Notes under the pieces: generated by a model | Seen by the model: the letters and a program-made list of their open reading frames with translations, nothing else | What the model was told of the DNA's origin: nothing | Database searches by the model: none | Shown here: one piece after another, positions 8,428 through 16,286 of the stretch | Position numbering within the stretch: position 1 is the first letter of the stretch | Layout: each line of letters starts with the position of its first letter | Program-made: the position numbers and the translations under genes | Source: Bacteroidales bacterium UBA5433 | Lineage (GTDB): Bacteria > Bacteroidota > Bacteroidia > Bacteroidales > UBA932 | Length of the DNA: 25,841 bases | NCBI GenBank assembly: GCA_002427525.1 | Contig: DIRP01000017.1 | Coordinates: 30,021 to 55,861 of the forward strand | Direction of reading: 5' to 3'

Positions 8428-9738
8428 ATGGGCAAACGGAAGATATACGAAAGAAACCGTGTGTACTCTTTTTTCAAGTACTACGTCATGTTCGTTTACA
8501 GGCTGTCTTACGGTAAGAGAGAGTACTACGGCATAGAAAAAATTCCAAAGGACCAGGCCATCATTTATACCCCCAACCACACGAGTGCCTTGATGGATGC
8601 CTTTGCTGTACTTGATATTGATGTTAAGCCCAAAGTATTTGTAGCGCGGGCCGATATTTTCAAAAACCCGTTGTTTGCCAAAGTGCTTTTCTTCCTACGT
8701 GGTATGCCCATTAACCGCATACGTGACGGACGCAATGCGCTTAAAGAAAACGATGAAGTCATAAAACTGTCTGCCGAGGTATTAAAAAACAATGTACCGT
8801 TTGTTATTGCTCCGGAAGGAACACACAGACCCATGCACAGCCTGTTGCCTTTTGGCAAAGGCGTTTTTAGAATCGCGTTGTTGGCAAACGAAGAATTACA
8901 AGGAGAAAAACAAGTCTACATAGTCCCTGTGGGGCTTGAATACGGAAGTTTTTTCCGTTACCGGACTTCCCTGCTTGTGCAGGTAGGAGACCCCATAAAT
9001 GTCACACAATTCGTAGCAGAGAATCCTGACATGGCATTCCCGGTAGTCATGAACCACCTGAAAGACATGCTGTACGAGGCCCTCAAAGAACTTATTTTGT
9101 ACATTCCGGACGACAAGAATTACCCTGCTGTATGGGAACTGTGCAGCCTCTCGTGCCATAAACGGATAAAACAACTGGGTTTAAAAACAAACTGCCTGAA
9201 AGACAGACTGAAAGCAAACAAACATACCGTTCAAAAAGTCCTGGAAAAACAACAATCAGACCCCCAAACAAGCGAAAACATCCTACAGGAAATAGCCCGG
9301 TTTTCTACCCTAAGAAACAAAAAAGGCATTAGTATGGCCTCGGTAGCTAATCCTGCCCCCGGTGTTGCGTTATTCACCCGCATCCCCCTGCTGGTGGTGC
9401 TGTTTCCTTATTTTTTAATCTGTACCGTACTTGCTTCACCCACGTTGCTTATAACGTACGCCATTTGCTCCCAAATGAAAGATAAAGCGTTTCATAACTC
9501 TGTTCGGTACGTAGTCACTTTACTGCTGTGGACCTTGACGGTTTTGGTGCTTATTCCTGTTTTATTTGCCCTGATTCCCTGGCAACTTGCTTTGATCTTG
9601 CTTTTGGCAGGACTGCCGGCTCCCTTTATCTTTTACCAATACTACAAATGGTTCAGGATTGCCCGTTCCAATACCAAATGGCTCTTGTCCAAAGAGCTCA
9701 GGCAGGACAAGGAACGCTTTGTAGAATGGGTCTTATAG
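8428..9738 (+). CDS. PlsC-like 1-acylglycerol-3-phosphate acyltransferase with C-terminal membrane extension
   Basis: A 436-residue lysophospholipid acyltransferase-like protein. The N-terminal half carries the acyltransferase signature: NHTSALMD (H51 and D57, an H-x5-D spacing instead of the more common H-x4-D), the RGMPINR block (91-97) and PEGTHRP (129-135), the glycerophosphate-binding motif. The family transfers an acyl chain from acyl-ACP or acyl-CoA to a glycerophosphate or similar acceptor at the cytoplasmic membrane face. Unusual is the long C-terminal half: a charged helical stretch (about 230-300) followed by two hydrophobic helical hairpins (about 310-410). Proteins of this layout occur in Bacteroidota, but the acceptor is not established. 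It ends 10 bases before the convergent metallo-hydrolase. Confidence 0.8.
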   Translation: MGKRKIYERNRVYSFFKYYVMFVYRLSYGKREYYGIEKIPKDQAIIYTPNHTSALMDAFAVLDIDVKPKVFVARADIFKNPLFAKVLFFLRGMPINRIRDGRNALKENDEVIKLSAEVLKNNVPFVIAPEGTHRPMHSLLPFGKGVFRIALLANEELQGEKQVYIVPVGLEYGSFFRYRTSLLVQVGDPINVTQFVAENPDMAFPVVMNHLKDMLYEALKELILYIPDDKNYPAVWELCSLSCHKRIKQLGLKTNCLKDRLKANKHTVQKVLEKQQSDPQTSENILQEIARFSTLRNKKGISMASVANPAPGVALFTRIPLLVVLFPYFLICTVLASPTLLITYAICSQMKDKAFHNSVRYVVTLLLWTLTVLVLIPVLFALIPWQLALILLLAGLPAPFIFYQYYKWFRIARSNTKWLLSKELRQDKERFVEWVL

Positions 9739-9748
9739 CTTTCGGGTC

Positions 9749-10537
9749 TTACCTCTGCAATTCCACTACCAGACCGTCGTAGGCCGGACTGATTCCCTGC
9801 GGAAGTTCTTTTTGGAACGTTTCATGAGGTCCCAGCCTGTGAGACATATGCGTAAGAAAAGCGTTGGGTGCGCCTGTGTTGCGTGCCACGTCAATGGCCT
9901 CTTGTAAGGAAAAATGCGAACGGTGGGGTGTTTTGAGTACCGTGCTCACCACAAACACCTCTACTCCTCTGTACTTATTCAGCTCATTTTCTTCTATATG
10001 ATTCGCATCTGTCAGGTAACCAAAAGGCCCAATCCGAAAACCAAAAACAGGCAGTTTATCATGCAAAGCACGAACAGGAACAATAGGAACACCTGCGACA
10101 GCAAACGGCCCGTTGTCTATGGAGTGTAAGTCCATCTCGGGAAGTCCGGGAAAAGGACAGTCTGTGAATGCGTAACTAAAGTCTTTTTTTATGCTCTTCA
10201 ATACCCTCGGCTCGGCATATACCGGCACCGGCCTTTTAGAAAGAAAATTAAACGCACGCACGTCATCCAGACCGGCCACGTGGTCCCAATGTTCATGTGT
10301 TAGCAATATGGCATCCAGAGAAGTAACGTTGTGCGTTAACATTTGTTGCCTGAAATCGGGCCCTGCATCAATCAGTATTTTTACTACTTCCCCATTTTTT
10401 GGCAAAACTTCCACCAACACAGAGGAACGTAATCTTTTATCTTTTTTATCTTCTGAAGTACAAATATTGCAGCGACAGCCAATCAAAGGGACTCCCGTAG
10501 AAGTACCGGTACCTAAGAAAGTAATCCTGTATTGCAT
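9749..10537 (-). CDS. PhnP-like metallo-beta-lactamase-fold phosphodiesterase
   Basis: A 262-residue cytosolic MBL-fold hydrolase. The HxHxDH metal motif is LTHEHWDH (H81, H83, D85, H86). The N-terminus has GTGTSTGVP followed by C21, C23 and C26, the same spacing as the structural zinc site described for E. coli PhnP, whose fourth ligand is a late His; several late His residues (THMSHRLGPHE) could supply it. Later metal ligands are TDANH and RSHFS. PhnP hydrolyses cyclic ribose phosphate in phosphonate breakdown, but no phn genes are nearby, and such proteins in Bacteroidota are widely distributed single genes, so the substrate is open. The start was placed at the Met 4 nt after a TAnnTTTG element. 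An upstream in-frame extension to 10636 would have to include the promoter and looks non-coding. Confidence 0.85.
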   Translation of the reverse strand: MQYRITFLGTGTSTGVPLIGCRCNICTSEDKKDKRLRSSVLVEVLPKNGEVVKILIDAGPDFRQQMLTHNVTSLDAILLTHEHWDHVAGLDDVRAFNFLSKRPVPVYAEPRVLKSIKKDFSYAFTDCPFPGLPEMDLHSIDNGPFAVAGVPIVPVRALHDKLPVFGFRIGPFGYLTDANHIEENELNKYRGVEVFVVSTVLKTPHRSHFSLQEAIDVARNTGAPNAFLTHMSHRLGPHETFQKELPQGISPAYDGLVVELQR

Positions 10538-10541
10538 CTTA

Positions 10542-10549
10542 CAAATGTA
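10542..10549 (-). promoter_or_regulatory. TAnnTTTG promoter, 4 nt before the metallo-hydrolase start
   Basis: On the minus strand TACATTTG is followed by TAAG and ATG. It is an exact match to the -7 consensus, with the same 4-nt spacing as at 4767, which again predicts a leaderless mRNA and fixes the start codon at 10537. Confidence 0.65.
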
Positions 10550-10892
10550 CACATTATTCGTCTCCGATGCGCACCGGATCAGATCCGGCAGATCAAATCC
10601 CCACACTTGGGGAAAAACCAGCCAATCTTTCCCCATTCCTCACCTTTTTTGTTGGAAAATCAAAACGGGAATAAAAGGACGCAAAGCAGAAGGAAACGAA
10701 ACGGACACCTTATGTCCGAGATTAGAAGACAAACAGACACCCTGACATACAATTATTTGCAAAAACACAACCCATCTGAAGTCCCACACAGCTACACCTG
10801 CCCAACCAGGGTCGTACGCAGACCGGCACATTTTTTTGGCACGCTTTTGGGGCTATTATTATACTCGTCATCAATAAATAGGAAATTTGCTT
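10550..10892. other. Intergenic region upstream of fabH, no gene seen
   Basis: No convincing protein-coding frame is present on either strand; the frames that are open have no family resemblance. It holds a small perfect hairpin CGGACA-CCTTA-TGTCCG (10702-10718), a CCGGAT/ATCCGG palindrome (about 10575-10589) and CCCC/GGGG pairing near 10600. The fab promoter should be here, but no exact TAnnTTTG was found; GAAATTTG three bases before the fabH ATG is a one-mismatch candidate. Confidence 0.5.
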
Positions 10893-11849
10893 ATGAAAAT
10901 TATTGGAACAGGAAGCGCATTACCCTCATTATCAGTTACCAACGACATGCTTTCCGTTTTCCTTGATACGAGTGACGAGTGGATTCGTACACGTACAGGC
11001 ATCCTGGAACGCAGAATTATTTCTGATGAAAACCTAAAAGACCTGGCTGTTGAAGCAGCCCAAAAAGCCCTGAAAGAAGCCGGCATAGACGGTTCCCAAT
11101 TGGATTACATCATTTGTTCCAACGTGGTAAATTATTACGTAACCCCTTCTTTAAGTTGTTTGATTGCCGGTGGTATTAACGCCTCTTGCGCTTGCACAGA
11201 TTTGAACGCTGCGTGCAGTGGCTTTATTTACGGACTGGATATGGCCCAGGCATACATAGAAACCGGCAGGGCAAAAAACATCCTGGTTGTTTGTGCAGAA
11301 GAACCCACCCGCATGTGCAGCTGGAAAGACAGAAACACTTGTGTTCTATTTGGAGACGGGGCGGCAGCGGCCGTAGTTACTGCAGGAGACAGTTTTAAAG
11401 CTTCTCTGATTACAGCCAAACACAGGCCCGAGATTTTATACTACCAGCGTCCGCTTGAAGATTGCCCTTTTGTTAAAACAAACCAAAGAGGCGTTCCCAT
11501 GCACATGAACGGAAAAGAAGTTTTCAAGATGGCTGTTTCTGCCTCTATTGAAGGCATACAGTACATTTTAAACAAAACAGGTTTGACCGCAGACCAGGTG
11601 GATCATTACATCTTGCATCAGGCTAATATGCGTATCCTGGAAGCCATACGCACGCATTTGCAACAACCTAAAGAAAAGTTCCCCCACAATATTGAACGTT
11701 TGGGAAATACATCTTCGGCCAGCATCCCCATTTTGCTGGACGAACTCAATAAAGGCGGTAGCCTGAAACAAGGGGATACCATTATCCTAAGTGGTTTTGG
11801 TGCCGGCTTTACGGCTGGAACCTGCCTGTTTACATGGGCAATGGCATAA
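10893..11849 (+). CDS. fabH: 3-oxoacyl-ACP synthase III (KAS III)
   Basis: A 318-residue condensing enzyme that starts fatty acid synthesis by joining an acyl-CoA primer to malonyl-ACP. The full catalytic triad is visible: Cys108 in DLNAACSGF, His242 in LHQANMRI and Asn272 in GNTSSAS; the C-terminal GFGAGFTAG loop is also typical. The first Met (10893) is preferred over the in-frame TTG two codons earlier. Length is normal. It is the first gene of a run fabH-fabK-fabF-fabZ plus a membrane protein, with gaps of about 20, 11, -8 and 8 nt, so one operon. Primer preference (acetyl versus branched acyl-CoA) cannot be read from the sequence. FabH homologues also serve secondary-metabolite pathways, but the neighbours favour fatty acid synthesis. 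Confidence 0.92.
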   Translation: MKIIGTGSALPSLSVTNDMLSVFLDTSDEWIRTRTGILERRIISDENLKDLAVEAAQKALKEAGIDGSQLDYIICSNVVNYYVTPSLSCLIAGGINASCACTDLNAACSGFIYGLDMAQAYIETGRAKNILVVCAEEPTRMCSWKDRNTCVLFGDGAAAAVVTAGDSFKASLITAKHRPEILYYQRPLEDCPFVKTNQRGVPMHMNGKEVFKMAVSASIEGIQYILNKTGLTADQVDHYILHQANMRILEAIRTHLQQPKEKFPHNIERLGNTSSASIPILLDELNKGGSLKQGDTIILSGFGAGFTAGTCLFTWAMA

Positions 11850-11870
11850 TCAACATTTAATTAGTAAGAA

Positions 11871-12806
11871 ATGGTAAATTTTAACAGCAGAATTTGTGAA
11901 CTTATTGGCATTACCTACCCTGTTTTTCAGGGAGGCATGGCATGGGTTACTGACCCGGCATTGGCTGCGGCCGTGTCCAATGCCGGCGGACTGGGGATCC
12001 TGTCGGCTATGAACGCAGACAGTGCGTTTTTGACATCCCAGATACAAGAAATCAGAAAATTGACGGACAAACCGTTTGGTGTAAATATTATGCTCATGAG
12101 CCCCTTTGTTGACCAGGTGGCCCGTGTAGTTGCCGAGGAAAAAGTGCCGGTTGTGACAACGGGAGCCGGGATGCCCGGCAAGTACATGGAAGGATGGATC
12201 AAAGCAGGCCTTAAAATTATTCCCGTTGTAGCTTCGGTAGCTTTTGCCAAACGCTTGGAAAAAATGGGTGCCTGTGCTGTCATTGCAGAAGGAGCAGAAG
12301 CCGGTGGCCACGTAGGAGATTTGAATACCATGGCCCTTGTTCCTCAGGTATGTGATGCCGTTTCCGTACCGGTTATTGCAGCCGGCGGCATCGCAGACGG
12401 ACGCGGAGTAGCTGCAGCCTTTATGCTGGGAGCAGAAGGTGTACAATGTGGCACATGTTTTCTGGTAGCCACAGAGTGCCGGGTCCACGATATTTATAAA
12501 CAAAAAATTGTGAATGCAGGCGATACAGATACCATTATTACCGGTAAAAAACTGGGGCACCCCGTACGCGCCTTGAAAACACCCTTTACACGCGCCTTTG
12601 CCCAAATGGAAAACGACCACGACATCACCCAGGAAGAAGCAGATACCTTTGGAGCCGGGTCCCTGCGCAAGGCCGTTCTGGACGGAGACCTGCAGACGGG
12701 CTGTTACATGGCCGGGCAAAGCGCAGGACTTGTTAAAAAGATCCGGCCTGCCCGTGATATCATCGAAGAGATGGTACAACAGGCTGCTGAATTGTTAAAA
12801 TTGTAA
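11871..12806 (+). CDS. fabK: Enoyl-ACP reductase II (FMN-dependent FabK)
   Basis: A 311-residue flavoprotein of the FabK/2-nitropropane dioxygenase family that reduces trans-2-enoyl-ACP in the last step of each elongation cycle. It has the N-terminal TYPVFQGGMAWV (16-27), NAGGLG (37-42), PFGVNIML (68-75), the catalytic-type His in EAGGHVGD (H147) and the phosphate-binding AAGGIADGRGV and GAEGVQCGTCF segments of a TIM barrel. Nitronate monooxygenases share the fold, but the placement between fabH and fabF makes FabK the better reading. FabK-type reductases are insensitive to triclosan, unlike FabI; whether this genome also has FabI cannot be seen. The start follows fabH by 21 nt. A long antisense frame over this gene is a shadow. 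Confidence 0.9.
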   Translation: MVNFNSRICELIGITYPVFQGGMAWVTDPALAAAVSNAGGLGILSAMNADSAFLTSQIQEIRKLTDKPFGVNIMLMSPFVDQVARVVAEEKVPVVTTGAGMPGKYMEGWIKAGLKIIPVVASVAFAKRLEKMGACAVIAEGAEAGGHVGDLNTMALVPQVCDAVSVPVIAAGGIADGRGVAAAFMLGAEGVQCGTCFLVATECRVHDIYKQKIVNAGDTDTIITGKKLGHPVRALKTPFTRAFAQMENDHDITQEEADTFGAGSLRKAVLDGDLQTGCYMAGQSAGLVKKIRPARDIIEEMVQQAAELLKL

Positions 12807-12817
12807 AGCAACAGCAT

Positions 12818-14065
12818 ATGAGAAGAGTCGTAATTACCGGAATGGGTGTAATCTCTCCCGTAGGAAACAATCCGACAACGCTCTGGGAAAACCTGAAAGC
12901 GGGTTTTTGTGGTATTGATTTTATCCGGTCCTTTGACACACAGGATATTTCCGTAAAAGTAGCTGCAGAAGTTAAAGATTTTGACCCGGCGCTATTCGGT
13001 ATTGATGCTTCCACAGCACGTAAAGCAGACCTTTTTACCCTGTATGCCCTGGCCGCCTCTGCACAGGCCATGAAAGACAGCAATCCCTGCGTAGATCCGG
13101 AACGCCTGGGGGTGTATATTGGTTCCGGCATTGGGGGTATCCACACATTTATTGCCGAGTGCGACAAATTCCGGGAGCAAGGCCCCAACCGCGTATCGCC
13201 GCTGTTTATTCCAACCATGATTGCCAACATAGCATCGGGCAATGTTGCCATTGCACACAATGCCCAAGGCCCCTGCCTTCCCATTGTAACCGCCTGCGCC
13301 ACCTCTACCCACGCCATTGGCGAAGCCTTTCTGGCCATCCGTCACGGGTACGCAGACGCCATCATTGCAGGAGGAACCGAGGCAGCCATCACACCGCTGG
13401 CTGTAGGCGGATTCAACAACAGCCGCGCCCTTTCACGCTCCCAGGACCCCCTGAGAGCATCCATCCCCTTTGATATCCAAAGACAGGGATTCGTCATAGG
13501 AGAAGGAGCCGGTATTGTAATTCTGGAGGCCTTAGAAAACGCACTCAGCCGGGGTGCCAAAATCTATGCCGAGGTAACCGGCTACGGCAATACATGTGAC
13601 GCCTTCCACTACACGGCTCCCAAGCCGGACGGTTCGGCTGCGTCCAGAGCCATGATACTGGCACTGGACGCCTCGGCCTACAACAAAAACGATACGCTGT
13701 ACATAAATGCACACGGCACCGGCACGCCGCTGAACGACCCAACAGAAACTGCTGCCATTAAAATGGCTCTGGGAGAATCTGTTGCGCACAGGACACTTAT
13801 CAGCTCAACCAAGTCAATGACCGGCCATATGCTGGGTGCTGCCGGAGCCGTAGAGGTCATAGCAACGGCGCTTGCCCTGCAGGAAGGAATAGTACCTCCC
13901 ACCATAGGCCTGCAGGAACCGGACCCCCTGTGTGACCTGGATTATGTTCCGGGTGTGGTTCGTCGTGCAGACATAACTATCGGGCTCTCCAACTCATTGG
14001 GCTTTGGAGGCCATAACGCCAGTGTGGCTTTAAGAAAATGGAACAAAAACTTACGTGATGAATAG
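12818..14065 (+). CDS. fabF: 3-oxoacyl-ACP synthase II (KAS II)
   Basis: A 415-residue elongating condensing enzyme. The start MRRVVITGMGVISPVGN is characteristic, and the Cys-His-His triad is complete: Cys160 (VTACATSTHAIG), His299 (NAHGTGTPLND) and His337 (SMTGHMLGAAG), with Lys332 in STKSM. The glycine-rich C-terminal LGFGGHNAS is also present. Length and motif spacing match FabF closely (E. coli C163), and no chain-length-factor substitution (Cys to Gln) is seen, so it is a catalytically competent KAS rather than a polyketide KS-beta. It starts 11 nt after fabK, and its last codons overlap the fabZ start by 8 nt, which argues for translational coupling. Confidence 0.93.
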   Translation: MRRVVITGMGVISPVGNNPTTLWENLKAGFCGIDFIRSFDTQDISVKVAAEVKDFDPALFGIDASTARKADLFTLYALAASAQAMKDSNPCVDPERLGVYIGSGIGGIHTFIAECDKFREQGPNRVSPLFIPTMIANIASGNVAIAHNAQGPCLPIVTACATSTHAIGEAFLAIRHGYADAIIAGGTEAAITPLAVGGFNNSRALSRSQDPLRASIPFDIQRQGFVIGEGAGIVILEALENALSRGAKIYAEVTGYGNTCDAFHYTAPKPDGSAASRAMILALDASAYNKNDTLYINAHGTGTPLNDPTETAAIKMALGESVAHRTLISSTKSMTGHMLGAAGAVEVIATALALQEGIVPPTIGLQEPDPLCDLDYVPGVVRRADITIGLSNSLGFGGHNASVALRKWNKNLRDE

Positions 14066-14468
14066 ACAAGAAATTATGAAATTCCTGCCCCACAGAGAGC
14101 CTATGCTCCTTGTGGACCGGATGGAAATTGATGAAAATCAAGTAGCTCACGGAAGCTATACGGTTCAGGGTACCGAGTATTTTCTTCAGGGACATTTCCC
14201 GGACTACCCGGTGGTACCCGGAGTCATCCTGTGTGAAATCATGGGGCAATGCTGCAGCCTGCTGGTAAAGGAGCAATTGGAAGGAAGAACGCCCTTTTTT
14301 ACCGGACTGGACAAGGTCAGGTTCAAACGGCAGGTACGTCCCGGCGACACCATTGAGGTCAGTGGTTATATTACAAAACAAAAGGCCATGATCTTTTTTG
14401 TCGAGGCTGAAGCCCGTGTTAACGGAGAGCTTTGTGCACAAGGCCTGTTGTCCTTTGCACTGGCATAA
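14058..14468 (+). CDS. fabZ: 3-hydroxyacyl-ACP dehydratase, FabZ-type hot-dog fold
   Basis: A 136-residue hot-dog dehydratase. The catalytic His46 lies in QGHFPDYPVVPGV and the catalytic Glu60 in ILCEIMGQ, both at FabZ positions and spacing; the N-terminal LPHREPMLLVDR (10-21) is a FabZ hallmark. It removes water from 3-hydroxyacyl-ACP, the step before FabK. The ATG at 14058 lies within the end of fabF and is preferred to the GTG one codon earlier. No separate FabZ-LpxC context is present, so this looks like the copy dedicated to the fab operon. Ketoreductase (FabG), malonyl transferase (FabD) and ACP are absent from the window and must be supplied from elsewhere. Confidence 0.9.
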   Translation: MNRQEIMKFLPHREPMLLVDRMEIDENQVAHGSYTVQGTEYFLQGHFPDYPVVPGVILCEIMGQCCSLLVKEQLEGRTPFFTGLDKVRFKRQVRPGDTIEVSGYITKQKAMIFFVEAEARVNGELCAQGLLSFALA

Positions 14469-14476
14469 AACAGGAG

Positions 14477-15094
14477 ATGATGTGGATTAAATTAGGCATC
14501 CTGATTATAGGATTCATTTATGCAGGTTTGATTCCTTTAACTCTCAGGAGGGTTATACGAAAAGTCAGTTTTAACTTACGGGAAGAAACATTAAGTTTTT
14601 TAAGCAACAAAGCCCTTTACGATAAAAGACTGGTAAAGGGTTATACCCGGTTGTTGTTTATTACAGCATTACTTCATTATGCCTTTTTCTGGTTGTTGTC
14701 CCATTATTACGACCTGGGACAGAATGAAGTGTATATGCAGTATATGTTATACAGCTTTGTTCTGCTTACCTTATTGGCTTTTGTTCCGCACAACATGAAG
14801 CCTTACAGCTTCAAAAGCCTGAGTTCCAGTATGCAACGCCTGCTACATAACTTGCTGGCTTTTGTTGTATTTCTAACACTACCCGTGCTTATTGTAATAT
14901 TTCTAACCGCCATTAATAGTACCCTTCCCTTTTTAGGGATTACCGGATTTGTCATCATTGGCTGCACTGCGTTTTTTACTTTATTTTCCCTTATCCGGCA
15001 TGGACTTACCGGAGCTTGCGAAATGATTTTTATAACGGGAGTCAGTCTGTGGACAATCTTTGTGACTATCTTTACGGTACTTCACACAGGGTAG
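14477..15094 (+). CDS. Six-helix membrane protein of unknown function, end of fab operon
   Basis: About 205 residues, mostly hydrophobic, with six likely membrane helices (roughly residues 4-22, 50-68, 82-100, 115-140, 145-168 and 180-200) and short polar loops, including a charged first loop (RRVIRKVSFNLREE). The size and helix count resemble DUF998-type proteins, but I do not recognise a decisive motif. The start was chosen at the ATG 8 nt after fabZ (14477; an adjacent ATG at 14480 is equally possible) because the upstream in-frame codons lie within fabZ. Position at the end of the fab operon suggests a membrane-lipid-related role, which is inference only. It converges on the cupin gene with 16 nt between stop codons. 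Confidence 0.6.
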   Translation: MMWIKLGILIIGFIYAGLIPLTLRRVIRKVSFNLREETLSFLSNKALYDKRLVKGYTRLLFITALLHYAFFWLLSHYYDLGQNEVYMQYMLYSFVLLTLLAFVPHNMKPYSFKSLSSSMQRLLHNLLAFVVFLTLPVLIVIFLTAINSTLPFLGITGFVIIGCTAFFTLFSLIRHGLTGACEMIFITGVSLWTIFVTIFTVLHTG

Positions 15095-15110
15095 CCGGAG
15101 TGGTTCTGTT

Positions 15111-15641
15111 TTAATGGTGGTGGTCGTGTTCGGCTTCCATGGCTTCTTCGTACGTATTGTGGATGGTCCCAAAAGGATGCTCAGCCGGTGCGTAAATGGA
15201 ATAAAGTTTTAGCGGCTCCTCTCCCGTATTGATTACGTTGTGCCATTTCCCGGCCGGAATGAAAGCTGCAAAATCGTCTTCCAATGCTTCCTGAAAGTCA
15301 AGATTGTCTTCGCTGTCACCCATAAGGATTATACCTTTCCCGGCTTCCACCCTTATGAATTGGTCAATGTCATCGTGTCTTTCCAATCCAATTTCCCCTC
15401 CGGGCTCAATACTCATCAATGTCATCTGCATATACGCTCCCGTCCAGAGCGCCTGCCTGAACAGACCGTTTTCTAAGGTATATGCCTCTATATCAAAAAC
15501 AAAAGGCTGCGGACCATAATCTGCAAAGGCTACTGCAACTTCTGTTTCCGAGGCAGGAGCAGCCTTTTTACCAATAGGACAATTGCATGAAACCAGCGCC
15601 AATACAAGAACAAGAACAACAAGAGAAATAGAGTTTTTCAT
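15111..15641 (-). CDS. Cupin-domain lipoprotein with His-rich C-terminus
   Basis: A 176-residue exported lipoprotein. The N-terminus is a short hydrophobic signal ending in a lipobox ALVSC with Cys19 as the likely lipidated residue. Residues about 55-160 form a small beta-barrel cupin: motif 1 is recognisable in GGEIGLERHDDIDQFIRVE and motif 2 in FIPAGKWHNVINTGEEP, together giving potential His/Glu metal ligands (the usual HxH is H-D-D here). The C-terminus ends in EAEHDHHH, a possible additional metal-binding tail. Secreted cupins of this kind are common in Bacteroidota, and their reaction is mostly unknown. Its start region faces the CDP-alcohol transferase gene, so the two promoters share a 66-nt divergent spacer. 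Confidence 0.75.
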   Translation of the reverse strand: MKNSISLVVLVLVLALVSCNCPIGKKAAPASETEVAVAFADYGPQPFVFDIEAYTLENGLFRQALWTGAYMQMTLMSIEPGGEIGLERHDDIDQFIRVEAGKGIILMGDSEDNLDFQEALEDDFAAFIPAGKWHNVINTGEEPLKLYSIYAPAEHPFGTIHNTYEEAMEAEHDHHH

Positions 15642-15675
15642 AATACAGAATTGTTTAGATTAGTTTTCAATCACT

Positions 15676-15683
15676 TAAAGATA
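15676..15683 (-). promoter_or_regulatory. Possible -7 element for the cupin lipoprotein gene
   Basis: On the minus strand TATCTTTA differs from TAnnTTTG only in the last base and lies about 34 nt before the cupin start, which would give an ordinary short leader. It is divergent from, and close to, the plus-strand element at 15697. Confidence 0.35.
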
Positions 15684-15696
15684 CGATTCTTTTTTT

Positions 15697-15704
15697 TAAC
15701 TTTG
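15697..15704 (+). promoter_or_regulatory. TAnnTTTG promoter of the lipid-activation operon
   Basis: TAACTTTG matches the -7 consensus and is followed by only GGC before the ATG at 15708. This implies a leaderless transcript and fixes the start, excluding the longer in-frame version beginning at 15651. Confidence 0.65.
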
Positions 15705-15707
15705 GGC

Positions 15708-16286
15708 ATGGACAAGAAGCAAATCTTTACCCTGCCTAACGTATTAAGCTTCTACAGGGTTCTGATTTTCCCCGTCATTTTTTGGTTTATTTTGGCGGGT
15801 AAAGAATCGCTGTTTGCCATTTTTTTGGTTATTAACCTGGTTACCGACTTCTTGGACGGACTGCTGGCCAGAGCCTTAAAACAACAGACGGCCCTTGGTG
15901 CCAGGCTGGATTCCTTTGCTGATGACCTGACATACATCCTGGCCTTTATAGGTCTTTTTGTTTTCAAAGCAGAGGATATCATGCCCCATTTGGTCAGTTT
16001 TTTGATTTTTATGGCTTTCCTGGTAAGTTCTGTCCTCTTGTCTTTGATCAAATTTAAGACTACCCCCAGTTTTCATTTGTATTCCACCAAAACCAGCGGG
16101 TATATCCAGGCTGCTTTTTTCATTTGCCTGTTTACGGTAGGATTTATCCCTGCATTTTATTATTTCATGATTTCCTGGGGCATTCTTGCCGCTATAGAAC
16201 ACATGATCATCCAGCTACTTATTCCGCACATGCGTTCCAATGTGAAAGGTTTGTACTGGATATTAAAAGAAAAAAAGAAAACATGA
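15708..16286 (+). CDS. CDP-alcohol phosphatidyltransferase family protein
   Basis: A 192-residue integral membrane enzyme that exchanges CMP of a CDP-activated lipid for an alcohol head group. The family motif D-x2-D-G-x2-A-R-x8-G-x3-D-x3-D is complete: D47, D50, G51, A54, R55, G64, D68 and D72. The N-terminal TLPNVLSFYRVL resembles the start of PgsA/PgpS-like proteins, and about six helices fit the family fold. The head group (glycerol phosphate, inositol phosphate or other) cannot be assigned from motifs. It is the first gene of a four-gene operon, overlapping the next by 4 nt (ATGA). A CdsA-like protein and a lipid-alcohol kinase in the same operon could supply its CDP-lipid substrate. Confidence 0.88.
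   Translation: MDKKQIFTLPNVLSFYRVLIFPVIFWFILAGKESLFAIFLVINLVTDFLDGLLARALKQQTALGARLDSFADDLTYILAFIGLFVFKAEDIMPHLVSFLIFMAFLVSSVLLSLIKFKTTPSFHLYSTKTSGYIQAAFFICLFTVGFIPAFYYFMISWGILAAIEHMIIQLLIPHMRSNVKGLYWILKEKKKT

Noticed and set aside
10538..10636. N-terminal extension of the metallo-hydrolase to 10636
   Set aside because: It would cover the promoter element, and the family start (MQYRITFLGTGTS) fits the Met at 10537.
10833..10862. Sigma-70-like promoter (TTGGCA, 18-nt spacer, TATACT) upstream of fabH
   Set aside because: Bacteroidota housekeeping sigma factors use TAnnTTTG with a weak TTTG at -33, so an E. coli-style match is probably chance.
11850..12779. Long (309-codon) open frame antisense to fabK
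   Set aside because: It mirrors the fabK reading frame, is abnormally rich in Cys, His and Gly, has no family resemblance, and fabK is a complete well-conserved enzyme.
8428..15094. Aryl polyene or flexirubin biosynthetic cluster
   Set aside because: Carrier proteins, aryl starter enzymes, ketoreductase and multiple KS/CLF genes are missing; the genes fit fatty acid synthesis.
15651..15707. Upstream start for the CDP-alcohol phosphatidyltransferase
   Set aside because: The extra 19 codons contain the TAACTTTG promoter; homologues begin near the MDKKQIFTLPN segment.
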